From the NCBI RefSeq assembly GCF_014145635.1, contig NZ_JACHTC010000003.1, positions 248,001-312,000 on the forward strand: 64,000 nucleotides of DNA, read 5' to 3'. Of the stretch, positions 1 to 7,463 are shown piece after piece. The position numbers and the translations under genes are program-made. Within the stretch, counting starts at the first letter, position 1; the number at the start of each line of letters is the position of its first letter. The DNA comes from Myroides sp. WP-1. Its GTDB lineage: Bacteria; Bacteroidota; Bacteroidia; Flavobacteriales; Flavobacteriaceae. Under the pieces are notes generated by a model. That model did not search any database and had not been told where the DNA came from. It saw only the letters and a list, made by a program, of their open reading frames with translations.

Positions 1-1
1 A

Positions 2-343
2 GAAGTAGGGACAACAGCTGTTATGCCTTTGGGTTCACCAATTGGCACAAATAAAGGATTAAAAACCTTAGATTTTTTGGAAATTATTATTGAAAACAGT
101 CGAGTTCCTGTCATTGTTGATGCAGGTATAGGCGCTCCTTCCGATGCTGCTAAAGCGATGGAACTTGGCGCAGATGCTGTTTTAGTCAATACCGCTATTG
201 CGGTTGCTGGCGACCCAATACAGATGGCCAAAGCTTTTCAACAAGCTGTTGTGGCAGGGCGTATGGCCTATGAAGCTCAACTTGGAGCAATCCAAAATCA
301 CGCCAATGCCTCTAGCCCATTAACTTCATTCTTGTATCAATAG
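2..343 (+). CDS. thiG: Thiazole synthase ThiG, C-terminal part (gene enters from the left edge)
   Basis: Only the last 113 codons are in the window; the frame is open to the left edge, so no start is visible. ThiG builds the thiazole phosphate ring of thiamine from deoxyxylulose phosphate, dehydroglycine and ThiS thiocarboxylate in the cytoplasm. The visible part has the ThiG phosphate-binding signature [10 protein letters not shown] and the following [25 protein letters not shown] strand-loop region (split here: PVIVDAGIG then APSDAA), typical of the end of a TIM barrel. Two bases separate its stop from thiH, so the genes are cotranscribed. The call is firm from the motif and from the thiH and thiF neighbours. 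Confidence 0.96.
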   Translation, partial: EVGTTAVMPLGSPIGTNKGLKTLDFLEIIIENSRVPVIVDAGIGAPSDAAKAMELGADAVLVNTAIAVAGDPIQMAKAFQQAVVAGRMAYEAQLGAIQNHANASSPLTSFLYQ

Positions 344-345
344 TT

Positions 346-1470
346 ATGACGTTTTACGATATTTATACGACCTATTCCTGGGCATCCATTCAACAACAAT
401 TAGACGAAACCACAGCGGCACAAGTCAGACAAAGTTTGTACAAACCGAAGCGAAATCTAACCGATTTCCTCCATCTCATTTCTCCGGCGGCTCGTCCTTT
501 CTTAGAAGAAATGGCCCAAATCAGCCAGCAACTAACCCACAAGCGATTTGGCAAAACCATTCAGCTTTATACTCCCATGTATCTCAGCAATGAATGCCAT
601 AACATTTGCACCTACTGTGGTTTTAGCATCGACAATAAAATTCGAAGAAAAACACTAACCTCAATCGAAATTGAGCGAGAAATCAACTTGCTTAAACACC
701 AGGGCTACGATCACATTTTATTGGTAACAGGCGAAGCCAATCACACGGTAAATCTCTCCTACTTTGAACAGGCTATTAAGCAGATTCGTCTTTCATTTTC
801 AACAATATCAATTGAAGTACAACCTTTAGAACAAAATGAGTACGAGGTGTTGGCTCAATTGGGTGTATATGCTGTTTTGGTGTATCAAGAAACCTATCAC
901 GAAGCTGTATACAAACAATATCATCTCAAAGGGAAAAAATCCAATTTCCGCTATCGATTAGAAACACCTGATCGAATCGGTCAATCGGGAATTCACAAAA
1001 TAGGGCTAGGTGTATTGTTAGGTTTGGAAGATTGGCGTGTGGATAGTTTTTTTACCGCTTTACACCTTGATTATTTACAAAAGCGATATTGGAAAACAAA
1101 ATACTCCATCTCTTTTCCACGCCTACGACCAGCCGAAGGCAATCTACCACCCAATTTTATAATGGAAGATAAAGATTTACTACAGTTAATGTTTGCCTAT
1201 CGCCTTTGGAATGAAGACGTTGAGCTTTCCATTTCTACCAGAGAAAGCGAGCATTTTCGCAATCACATTATCGGATTGGGCGTTACATCAATGAGTGCAG
1301 GTTCAAAAACAAATCCTGGAGGGTACAGTGTGGATCAGGATTCGCTCGCTCAATTTGAAATCTGCGACAACCGCTCTACAGAAGAAATTCATCGCTTAAT
1401 CAAGTCCAAAGGATATGATCCAATTTGGACAGATTGGCACGCGAGTTATGCTAACTTTTTATTGTCGTAA
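346..1470 (+). CDS. thiH: 2-iminoacetate synthase ThiH (radical SAM)
   Basis: A 374-residue protein of normal length for ThiH, which cleaves tyrosine to p-cresol and dehydroglycine, the glycine-derived donor used by ThiG. The radical SAM cluster motif is visible as C84-x3-C88-x2-C91 (CHNICTYC), followed by GFS. Later landmarks include GLGVLLGLEDWR near residue 220 and a conserved C-terminal region with SAGSKTNPGGY. Use of ThiH rather than the oxidase ThiO points to an oxygen-independent route, which is usual in this phylum. The gene starts 2 bases after thiG and ends 1 base before thiF. Confidence 0.97.
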   Translation: MTFYDIYTTYSWASIQQQLDETTAAQVRQSLYKPKRNLTDFLHLISPAARPFLEEMAQISQQLTHKRFGKTIQLYTPMYLSNECHNICTYCGFSIDNKIRRKTLTSIEIEREINLLKHQGYDHILLVTGEANHTVNLSYFEQAIKQIRLSFSTISIEVQPLEQNEYEVLAQLGVYAVLVYQETYHEAVYKQYHLKGKKSNFRYRLETPDRIGQSGIHKIGLGVLLGLEDWRVDSFFTALHLDYLQKRYWKTKYSISFPRLRPAEGNLPPNFIMEDKDLLQLMFAYRLWNEDVELSISTRESEHFRNHIIGLGVTSMSAGSKTNPGGYSVDQDSLAQFEICDNRSTEEIHRLIKSKGYDPIWTDWHASYANFLLS

Positions 1471-1471
1471 T

Positions 1472-2182
1472 ATGTTAGAAGTACACGATTTTTTACGTTA
1501 TAGTCGTCCTATGAATTTAAATGAAGTTGGCGTTGAGGGCCAGCTAAAGATTAAAAAGGCAAAGGTATTGGTTGTTGGTGCAGGAGGATTAGGTTCGCCC
1601 ATTCTCACTTATTTAGCTGCTTCTGGTGTAGGACATTTAGGTATTGTCGATTTCGATCGGGTGGAAATACACAATTTACATCGTCAAATTCTATTTCAAG
1701 AAAGCGACATGGGTCAATACAAAGCGATCCTTGCAGCAAACCGTATTACACAGCTTAATCCTCATATAAAGGTAGAAACATACCAAGAGAAATTAACAGC
1801 GATTAATATCCAATCTATTTTTGAGTCTTATGATTATATCGTCGATGGAACAGACAACTTCGCGACGCGATACCTTGTCAATGATGCTTGTGTACAATTC
1901 AACAAAACATTAATTTATGGAACAATCCTAGGGTTTCAAGGACAATTAGCGGTATTCAATCATCGACAATCCAAAGATCTACGAGCTATATTTCCAGAGC
2001 CACCAGATCCGAGTGATGTACCAAATTGTAGTTTGAATGGTGTTTTGGGTACTTTTCCTGGTATTATTGGCACGATGATGGCACAAGAAACACTTAAAGT
2101 TATTTTAGATTTAAACCCTTTACACAATCAGTTAGTCATCATAGATACATTCAATTGGAAAATTCAAACGTTAGTCTTTTAG
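1472..2182 (+). CDS. thiF: ThiF-type sulfur carrier protein adenylyltransferase lacking the zinc cysteines
   Basis: A longer reading frame opens at 1415, but the ATG at 1472, 1 base after the thiH stop, gives a 236-residue protein beginning like ThiF/MoeB (RYSRPMNLNEVGVEGQ). The nucleotide loop GAGGLG is at residues 36-41, HRQILF at 70-75 and DGTDNF at 125-130. ThiF adenylates the C-terminal glycine of ThiS so it can accept sulfur. C186 in VPNCSLNGVLG matches the family's conserved cysteine. There are only two cysteines in the whole protein (C140, C186), so the two CxxC pairs that hold structural zinc in MoeB/ThiF are absent. Context fixes the thiamine role; MoeB activity is the alternative. 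Confidence 0.9.
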   Translation: MLEVHDFLRYSRPMNLNEVGVEGQLKIKKAKVLVVGAGGLGSPILTYLAASGVGHLGIVDFDRVEIHNLHRQILFQESDMGQYKAILAANRITQLNPHIKVETYQEKLTAINIQSIFESYDYIVDGTDNFATRYLVNDACVQFNKTLIYGTILGFQGQLAVFNHRQSKDLRAIFPEPPDPSDVPNCSLNGVLGTFPGIIGTMMAQETLKVILDLNPLHNQLVIIDTFNWKIQTLVF

Positions 2183-2204
2183 CGTTTGGATTTTCTTTTA
2201 TTTT
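2160..2204 (+). terminator. Terminator of the thi operon, overlapping the thiF coding end
   Basis: An 11-base 5' arm at 2160-2170 (AAATTCAAACG), inside the last thiF codons, pairs with 2183-2193 (CGTTTGGATTT) with one T-G wobble. The loop holds the thiF stop. The 3' arm is followed by a T-rich tract reaching the stop codon of the convergent aat gene. Only 15 bases separate the two genes, so the terminator shares space with both. Confidence 0.7.
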
Positions 2205-2848
2205 GCCTCATATAAATATTCCATATACTGTGCGCGAGGAATTTCAACAGCACCTAATAAATCGAGGTGTGGATTGTATACTTGACAATCTAATAGACGA
2301 TAATTTTCTTCTTTTAATTTTTGAATCAACCGATGAAAAGCCACTTTACTCGCATTAGAGACCAAAGAGAACATACTTTCACCACAAAAGATTCGTTGAC
2401 CAATATCCACTCCATATAACCCACCGACAAGTAGTCCGTCTTGCCATACTTCAACGGACTGAGCATATCCCAATTGATGTAGTTCGCAATAAGCTTCTAG
2501 CATTTCATCTGTAATCCACGTTCCATTTTGTCCTTGTCTCTTTACCTGTTGGCACTGTTTGATTACCTCTTCAAAACAAGTATTAAAAGTCACTTGAAAT
2601 AAATTTCTATTCAGAATATTTCGCATACTTTTTGAGGGTTTAAACGATATGGGGTCAACGACCATTCTAGGATTAGGAGCCCACCAGGTGATAGGTTCAC
2701 CATCTTCGAACCACGGAAAAACACCGTGTCGATAGGCTAAGAGTAACCACTCTGCAGTGAGTGCACCGCCGATGGCTAAAATTCCCGATTCATGTGCCGT
2801 TTCAACGGGTGGAAAACTTAAATATTGAGGGTTTAAAATGGCAATCAT
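2198..2848 (-). CDS. aat: Leucyl/phenylalanyl-tRNA--protein transferase
   Basis: A 216-residue protein of normal length for Aat, which transfers Leu or Phe from charged tRNA to N-terminal Arg or Lys and so marks proteins for ClpS/ClpAP. Family signatures are seen in order: GILAIGGALTAEWLLLAYRHG near residue 25 (split: GILAIGGALT, then AEWLLLAYRHG), GVFPWFEDGEPITWW near 43, APNPRMV, then WITDEMLEAY and GLYGVDIGQRIFCGESMFS. The start ATG is directly downstream of the terminator of the DUF3127 gene, so it is probably a separate transcription unit. It converges on thiF. Confidence 0.97.
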   Translation of the reverse strand: MIAILNPQYLSFPPVETAHESGILAIGGALTAEWLLLAYRHGVFPWFEDGEPITWWAPNPRMVVDPISFKPSKSMRNILNRNLFQVTFNTCFEEVIKQCQQVKRQGQNGTWITDEMLEAYCELHQLGYAQSVEVWQDGLLVGGLYGVDIGQRIFCGESMFSLVSNASKVAFHRLIQKLKEENYRLLDCQVYNPHLDLLGAVEIPRAQYMEYLYEAK

Positions 2849-2859
2849 AGTGAAAAAAA

Positions 2860-2883
2860 ATCCCCAATCAGTAGATTGGGGAT
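2860..2883 (-). terminator. Rho-independent terminator after the DUF3127 gene
   Basis: A perfect 10-bp stem (ATCCCCAATC with GATTGGGGAT) around a 4-base loop, followed on the minus strand by a run of eight T. It sits 9 bases after the stop of the DUF3127 gene and 11 bases before the aat start. Confidence 0.93.
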
Positions 2884-2892
2884 ATGTATTAT

Positions 2893-3396
2893 TTAGAATG
2901 GTAAATCATCGTGATCCTCTTCCGTAAATGACGGTGCTGGAGGGAATTGTGACGTTTGAGGCGCCTGTGGAGCTTGTTGAGCAAACTGGTTTGGTGTTCC
3001 TTGATTACCTTGATAATTTTGGTTAAATCCGCCAGCTTGTTGCGCAGGTTGCCCCATAGTTGGTTGTTGCGTATATTGATTTTGCATCGGTTGTCCCATT
3101 GGTTGACCCATTCCTTGTGCAGGCATGTTTCTTTCAATTCTCCATCCTTGAATTGTATTGAAGTATCTAACTTCTCCTTGTGGAGATGTCCATTCTCTTC
3201 CTCTTAAGTTAATCGATACTTTTACAGGCTCTCCAACTTGAAAGCTATCCAATAAATTTACGCGATCCTGTGTAAACTCGATTAAAATATCTTGTGGATA
3301 TTGTTCTTCAGTAGTAACCACAACTTCTCTTTTTCTGAAGCTTGAGCTAATATCTTGTGGTTGCCCAATCACCTTAATTCTTCCTATTACTTCCAT
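2893..3396 (-). CDS. DUF3127 OB-fold protein with an SSB-like C-terminal tip
   Basis: A 167-residue protein. Residues 1-90 (MEVIGRIKVIG start, a TEEQYPQDILIEF strand, GEPVKVSINLRGREW) match the Bacteroidota DUF3127 family, related in fold to single-stranded DNA-binding OB folds. Residues 95-155 form a Gln/Pro/Gly/Met-rich, probably disordered linker. The protein ends in acidic residues and DDLPF. SSB proteins have the same plan: OB fold, disordered linker, and an acidic tip ending in PF that recruits repair and replication proteins. A DNA-binding role is therefore inferred, not shown. It is monocistronic, with its own terminator and 22 bases downstream of the flavin reductase-like gene. Confidence 0.85.
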   Translation of the reverse strand: MEVIGRIKVIGQPQDISSSFRKREVVVTTEEQYPQDILIEFTQDRVNLLDSFQVGEPVKVSINLRGREWTSPQGEVRYFNTIQGWRIERNMPAQGMGQPMGQPMQNQYTQQPTMGQPAQQAGGFNQNYQGNQGTPNQFAQQAPQAPQTSQFPPAPSFTEEDHDDLPF

Positions 3397-3418
3397 TATA
3401 TCTTTTTTTTCCTGATTG

Positions 3419-4291
3419 TTACTTTGCTACTATCATATTCCAAGCCAAAGGTACATTATTTTCCTCTAAATACTTTTTAGCTAATTGAAATTTCTTTTCC
3501 AAATCACCCGAAGCTACGATTTGCTTCGCTTCTGGATTTTGATCTAAAAAAGTCTGTACCTCTTCTGCCGTTGGCAAATGTTCTACATTCCCTAAAATTC
3601 CCAAATCATTACCTGAAAAAATGGCACTATCGATAACTTCTTGTGGAATAATATCTACCCCCAGCCCCAAGGTAGTCAATGGTTTTTCAACCTCAAACAT
3701 CCCTTTATTAGAACGGCTATACCAATTCCCTCCCATACGAGAAACTAAATCAATTTTATGTTGATCAATCCCTCCTTTTTCATTAAGGATTGCCTCATCA
3801 ATGTGCATTTTAACTACTTCACATATCACAAGATTTCCTGCTCCTCCTTCTGTTCCCAACCCAATAACCTCTTGAACGATACACTCAAATTGCACAGGGC
3901 TTTCTTTTACGCGGAATGGTCGAACTTCTTCTGATTCTATCATTGTAAATCCTGCTTTGACGAATTCATTCACTCCGTCTTTATACTCTGTACTTGATAA
4001 TGAGGTTTGTTGAACCATATCGTAATTAACTACGTTAATCACCACTTGCATCGTTGCCTGAACGTTGAACAAGGTATGTTTACACGTATTATCACGCACA
4101 CGTCTTGACGGGGAAAATACTAAAATCGGAGGATTAGCACTAAATAAATTAAAAAAGCTAAAGGGCGATAAATTCGGATTTCCATCAGCATCAACTGTAC
4201 TCGCTAAAGCAATTGGTCTTGGTCCTACAGAACCTTGTAAAAAACCTTGTAACTCAACAGTTGAAATGTCTTTTGGGTTTATTGTTTTCAT
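3419..4291 (-). CDS. Flavin reductase-like FMN-binding protein
   Basis: A 290-residue protein from the ATG at 4291 (MKTINPKDIS). The longer frame to 4366 adds a hydrophobic leader unlike the family, and GAAAGAATAGAA lies just before 4291. The flavin reductase-like split-barrel region spans about residues 5-200: GSVGPRPIALAST near 23, then NLSPFSFFNLFSANPP and the conserved R-x-x-D-N-T. Such proteins bind FMN and reduce flavins or act as small oxidoreductases; the physiological substrate cannot be told. The C-terminal 80 residues are helical and contain FLDQNPEA. The neighbour upstream is the histidine kinase on the other strand. Confidence 0.85.
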   Translation of the reverse strand: MKTINPKDISTVELQGFLQGSVGPRPIALASTVDADGNPNLSPFSFFNLFSANPPILVFSPSRRVRDNTCKHTLFNVQATMQVVINVVNYDMVQQTSLSSTEYKDGVNEFVKAGFTMIESEEVRPFRVKESPVQFECIVQEVIGLGTEGGAGNLVICEVVKMHIDEAILNEKGGIDQHKIDLVSRMGGNWYSRSNKGMFEVEKPLTTLGLGVDIIPQEVIDSAIFSGNDLGILGNVEHLPTAEEVQTFLDQNPEAKQIVASGDLEKKFQLAKKYLEENNVPLAWNMIVAK

Positions 4292-4590
4292 TTCTATTCT
4301 TTCTTTTTCGGTAGAAAAGTAAAGGTAGTAAAAGCAGATCGAACCACAAAAAAACACGATAGACAAACATCGCTTTTAATTGACAATATTTTCTGTTCTT
4401 TGGATGCTATGATTCCCCCTCTTTTAAACAAGGAAAAATCCTATTAAAAAAAACTTCACTTCATATGAAAAATTACATTTCACCGTTTATCATATAAAAT
4501 ATCCTTGACGTGAGAATTCAAAAAGCACGTGAGGTAGATTTACAACCCCATTTATTTTAATTATCTTTAATCCTTAAATCAACCATTACT
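4292..4590. other. Divergent intergenic region
   Basis: About 300 AT-rich bases between the flavin reductase-like gene (leftward) and the histidine kinase gene (rightward). It must hold both promoters, but I see no complete TTG/TAnnTTTG pair, no operator palindrome and no small gene I can defend. Confidence 0.5.
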
Positions 4591-5739
4591 TTGACTATTA
4601 AAAGAGAAATCATTCGTTGGACCTTAATTGCGACAGCATTTGTTGTGTTATTGCTTATCCTGTGGAATACCTATTCTTTTTTTCAAACGTATAAAGAAGA
4701 AGAGCGAATTAAAATGGAAATTTGGGCTACTGCATCCAACACGTTGAATGAAGCAAATCCGCTAGATACTAATTTAGAATTACCACTATTGATTCTTACC
4801 AATAATACCACTATTCCGATTATTCAGACTAACGAACAGGACAGTATTTTGGCTATGGTCAATGTTCCTTTAAAAGTACAACAGGATGAGCATGAAGCCA
4901 CTTTATTTTTGCGTAAACTAAAAAATGAAAATGCTCCCATTGAAGTTGAAATAGGAAAGAAAAAACAATATTTGTATTATGGAAACTCCTCTTTACTTCT
5001 CAAACTAAAATATTATCCACTCGCTTTAATTTTGATTTTTATTTTCTTTACTGTCCTCATTATTATTTTTTACCGCAGTAATAAAATCGCTGTTCAAAAT
5101 CGGTTATGGACAGGAATGGCAAAAGAAACCGCTCATCAAATCGGAACTCCTTTATCCTCTTTATTGGGGTGGATTGAAATCATGAAATTAGAAGAAGTCA
5201 ATGCATCTATAGTAGAAGAAATAAGCAAAGATGTAAAACGCTTACAGACCATTGCAGATCGCTTTTCCAAAATTGGTTCTAAACCACAACTAATTCCTCT
5301 CGATTTAATTGGAGAGACACGCAAAACGTATACGTACTTTCAACAAAGAGCCTCGAAACAGATTGCGTTTGAATTCACTGCTCCAACGCATGAAATTCCC
5401 GTATTTCTCAATCCAGAATTACACAGCTGGACCATTGAAAATTTGATCAAAAATGCCATTGATGCAACTAAAGGAAAGGGGAAAATAGCGGTGACTATTA
5501 CCGAAACAGATCAATTTGTTCAGTTATTTATTTCAGATACAGGTAGTGGAATCCCTAAAAATAAATTCAAGAAAATATTTGAACCGGGGTATACCTCCAA
5601 AAAGAGGGGGTGGGGTTTAGGTCTATCCCTTTCACGTCGTATAGTAGAGGAATATCAAAACGGCAAAATTAGAGTGCATCACTCTGAGATTGGCAAGGGT
5701 ACCACTTTTGTACTTGTCTATAAGAAAGTGATGGGATAA
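4591..5739 (+). CDS. Orphan membrane-bound sensor histidine kinase
   Basis: A 382-residue two-transmembrane kinase: TM1 at about 9-30, a small extracytoplasmic domain at 35-138, TM2 at 141-161. A HisKA-type dimerisation region follows with the phosphoacceptor H182 (AKETAHQIGTPLSSL), then an HATPase_c domain with N box NLIKNAIDA, G1 DTGSGIP and G2 GWGLGLSLSRR. The frame starts with TTG at 4591. No ATG exists upstream before the in-frame stop at 4558, and the next ATG would delete TM1, so the rare start (or ATT at 4585) is likely real. No response regulator gene is adjacent, so its partner is unknown. It is followed by a bidirectional terminator. Confidence 0.9.
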   Translation: MTIKREIIRWTLIATAFVVLLLILWNTYSFFQTYKEEERIKMEIWATASNTLNEANPLDTNLELPLLILTNNTTIPIIQTNEQDSILAMVNVPLKVQQDEHEATLFLRKLKNENAPIEVEIGKKKQYLYYGNSSLLLKLKYYPLALILIFIFFTVLIIIFYRSNKIAVQNRLWTGMAKETAHQIGTPLSSLLGWIEIMKLEEVNASIVEEISKDVKRLQTIADRFSKIGSKPQLIPLDLIGETRKTYTYFQQRASKQIAFEFTAPTHEIPVFLNPELHSWTIENLIKNAIDATKGKGKIAVTITETDQFVQLFISDTGSGIPKNKFKKIFEPGYTSKKRGWGLGLSLSRRIVEEYQNGKIRVHHSEIGKGTTFVLVYKKVMG

Positions 5740-5827
5740 AAGAGCTTTGTAAGATAATAAGGAACTGTTCTGATGAACAGCATCTCTTTTTAGAATTGAA
5801 TATCCTATATCTCATTCAAAAAAACAA

Positions 5828-5862
5828 AAAAGCAGTACAAACGGTTGTTTATACTGCTTTTA
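5828..5862. terminator. Bidirectional terminator between the kinase and HIT genes
   Basis: AAAAGCAGTA and TACTGCTTTT face each other around a loop that can extend the stem, with A and T tracts on both sides. It lies in the gap between convergent genes, so it can serve both. Confidence 0.75.
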
Positions 5863-5894
5863 TTGTTATTTACTATATTCCTTTTAATGGCGGA

Positions 5895-6284
5895 CTATAG
5901 ATATTGTTGTACTTTTTTTACTACTTCTTCAAACGCTTCAGGACTCAAAGTTTCTTTTTTACTAAAACGAATATCATCCATAGTCTGTAAAGGAATTAAA
6001 TGGACGTGTACATGTGGTACTTCTAATCCTACAACTGACATTCCTATTCTCTTACATGGAACGGCTTGTTCTAAAGCTTTAGCAATCTTTCTAGAAAATT
6101 TCATTAACTCTAGATAATGCTCTTCTTCCATATCGAAAATTTTATTAATCTCTTGCTTAGGGATACATAAAGTATGTCCTTTTGCATTTGGATTAATATC
6201 TAAAAAGGCTAAAAACTGATCGTTCTCCGCAATTTTATAGGCTGGAAGTTCTCCATTGATTATTTTAGTGAAAATTGAACTCAT
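5895..6284 (-). CDS. HIT family nucleotide hydrolase
   Basis: A 129-residue histidine-triad protein of the usual bacterial HinT-like size. The N-terminal SSIFTKIINGELPAYKI and the catalytic triad HVHVHLIPL near residue 100 are both present. Family members hydrolyse AMP-lysine or AMP-linked adducts in the cytoplasm; the natural substrate is not predictable. The ATG at 6284 is chosen over an in-frame GTG two codons upstream. It starts 18 bases after the greA stop on the same strand, so the two genes are probably cotranscribed. Confidence 0.94.
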   Translation of the reverse strand: MSSIFTKIINGELPAYKIAENDQFLAFLDINPNAKGHTLCIPKQEINKIFDMEEEHYLELMKFSRKIAKALEQAVPCKRIGMSVVGLEVPHVHVHLIPLQTMDDIRFSKKETLSPEAFEEVVKKVQQYL

Positions 6285-6302
6285 ACTCACGTTGTTTTAA
6301 AG

Positions 6303-6779
6303 TTAATCTCTTGATATTTCAAGAATCTCAAAATTCATTTGTCCATTAGGTACTTTAATCTCTGCTACTTCACCAACAGATTTTCCTAATAATCCTTTTC
6401 CAATAGGAGAAGTTACAGAAATTTTTCCTGCTTTCAAATCAGCTTCACTTTCCGCTACTAACGTATAGGTTAAAATCATTCCATTGGATTGGTTTTTAAT
6501 TTTAACTGTAGAAAGCACTAATGCTTTTGATTCGTCTAGTTGAGACTCATCAATAATTCTTGCACTAGCCACTACCTCTTCCATTTTAGCAATTTTAAGT
6601 TCCAGTAACCCCTGTGCTTCTTTTGCAGCATCATACTCCGCATTCTCCGATAAATCCCCTTTGTCTCTTGCATCAGCAATTGCTTGTGATGCTTTTGGAC
6701 GCTCTACACTTTTTAACTGCTCTAATTCATCCTTTAGCTTTTTCAGCCCCTCAGCAGTGTAATACGAAATTTTACTCAT
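6303..6779 (-). CDS. greA: Transcription elongation factor GreA
   Basis: A 158-residue protein of standard GreA length. The N-terminal coiled coil (about 1-75) carries the tip motif LSENAEYDAAKEAQG, with the acidic D and E residues that GreA inserts into the RNA polymerase secondary channel to stimulate RNA cleavage in backtracked complexes. The C-terminal FKBP-like domain contains ISVTSPIGKGLLGKSVGE. It is upstream of and close to the HIT gene. A terminator-like hairpin precedes it at 6805-6827. Confidence 0.98.
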   Translation of the reverse strand: MSKISYYTAEGLKKLKDELEQLKSVERPKASQAIADARDKGDLSENAEYDAAKEAQGLLELKIAKMEEVVASARIIDESQLDESKALVLSTVKIKNQSNGMILTYTLVAESEADLKAGKISVTSPIGKGLLGKSVGEVAEIKVPNGQMNFEILEISRD

Positions 6780-6804
6780 AATTAACTGGTTTATATAAAT
6801 AGAA

Positions 6805-6827
6805 AAAATCCCATGAAACGGGATTTT
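6805..6827 (-). promoter_or_regulatory. Terminator-like hairpin in the greA leader
   Basis: AAAATCCC and GGGATTTT form an 8-bp stem with a 7-base loop, and on the minus strand it is followed by a T run (GGGATTTTTTCT). It lies 26 bases before the greA start with no gene upstream on that strand, so it could be a leader attenuator or the end of a short RNA. Function is inferred only. Confidence 0.45.
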
Positions 6828-6933
6828 CTGGTGCGTAAAAATATTTTTATTATTTATTTAAAATAAATTATCTATTCTCGTAAGGTTTACATGTCAAAGT
6901 TAATTAATTAAATTTGTTTTACAAATAATTTAT

Positions 6934-7407
6934 GTGATGAAAAATATTTTATTCTTAACCTTTGTGCTATTATTTGCCCTAGGTTGTTCTAACGATAGCA
7001 ATAGATCCTCTAACCCGTATTTGCCCAACCAGAATGTAAATTTGAGAATTCCGCTAGTATTGGCGAATAATTTAACTCAACCAGGAGGCGTACACGTTGA
7101 TCGATCTGCACAAGCGGGAATCTCTGGTGTAGCCATCTATTCTCGAGATGGCTTAAACGAATACTATGCATACGAATTAACATGTCCGAATCACAGAATA
7201 CAAGCTGATGGTTCTTCAATCTTAATCCAAGACCCCAAAAGGCCTTCTTTCTTTTACTGCAATGCTACACAATTACACGAAGGAGAAAAAGTGTATTACA
7301 GCATAGACCTTGGTTTTTGGGGTCGACCTGTAGATAAAAAGCTAGAGTATACATTAAAATCTTATCCTGTAACACGAGAAGGTGAAACCATTGTTGTTCG
7401 TTACTAA
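6934..7407 (+). CDS. Small lipoprotein with a degenerate Rieske-like sequence
   Basis: A 157-residue protein with a lipoprotein signal (hydrophobic residues 4-17, then the lipobox cysteine in FALGCSN). The body is predicted all-beta; the segments GISGVAIYSRDG, YYAYELTCPNH and FFYCNATQLHEG recall small flavobacterial Rieske-type proteins. The metal ligands do not follow the C-x-H...C-x2-H pattern, so cluster binding is doubtful. It stands alone between greA (divergent) and the TonB-dependent receptor (convergent). I assign no function beyond envelope lipoprotein. Confidence 0.7.
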   Translation: MMKNILFLTFVLLFALGCSNDSNRSSNPYLPNQNVNLRIPLVLANNLTQPGGVHVDRSAQAGISGVAIYSRDGLNEYYAYELTCPNHRIQADGSSILIQDPKRPSFFYCNATQLHEGEKVYYSIDLGFWGRPVDKKLEYTLKSYPVTREGETIVVRY

Positions 7408-7420
7408 GAGCTTACAATAG

Positions 7421-7457
7421 AAAAACGCCCAAACAAAAAAAAAGTTTGGGCGTTTTT
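7421..7457. terminator. Strong bidirectional terminator
   Basis: A perfect 14-bp stem (AAAAACGCCCAAAC with its complement) around a 9-base A loop, with T runs on both strands. It lies between the small lipoprotein gene and the end of the TonB-dependent receptor gene. Confidence 0.95.
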
Positions 7458-7463
7458 TATACC

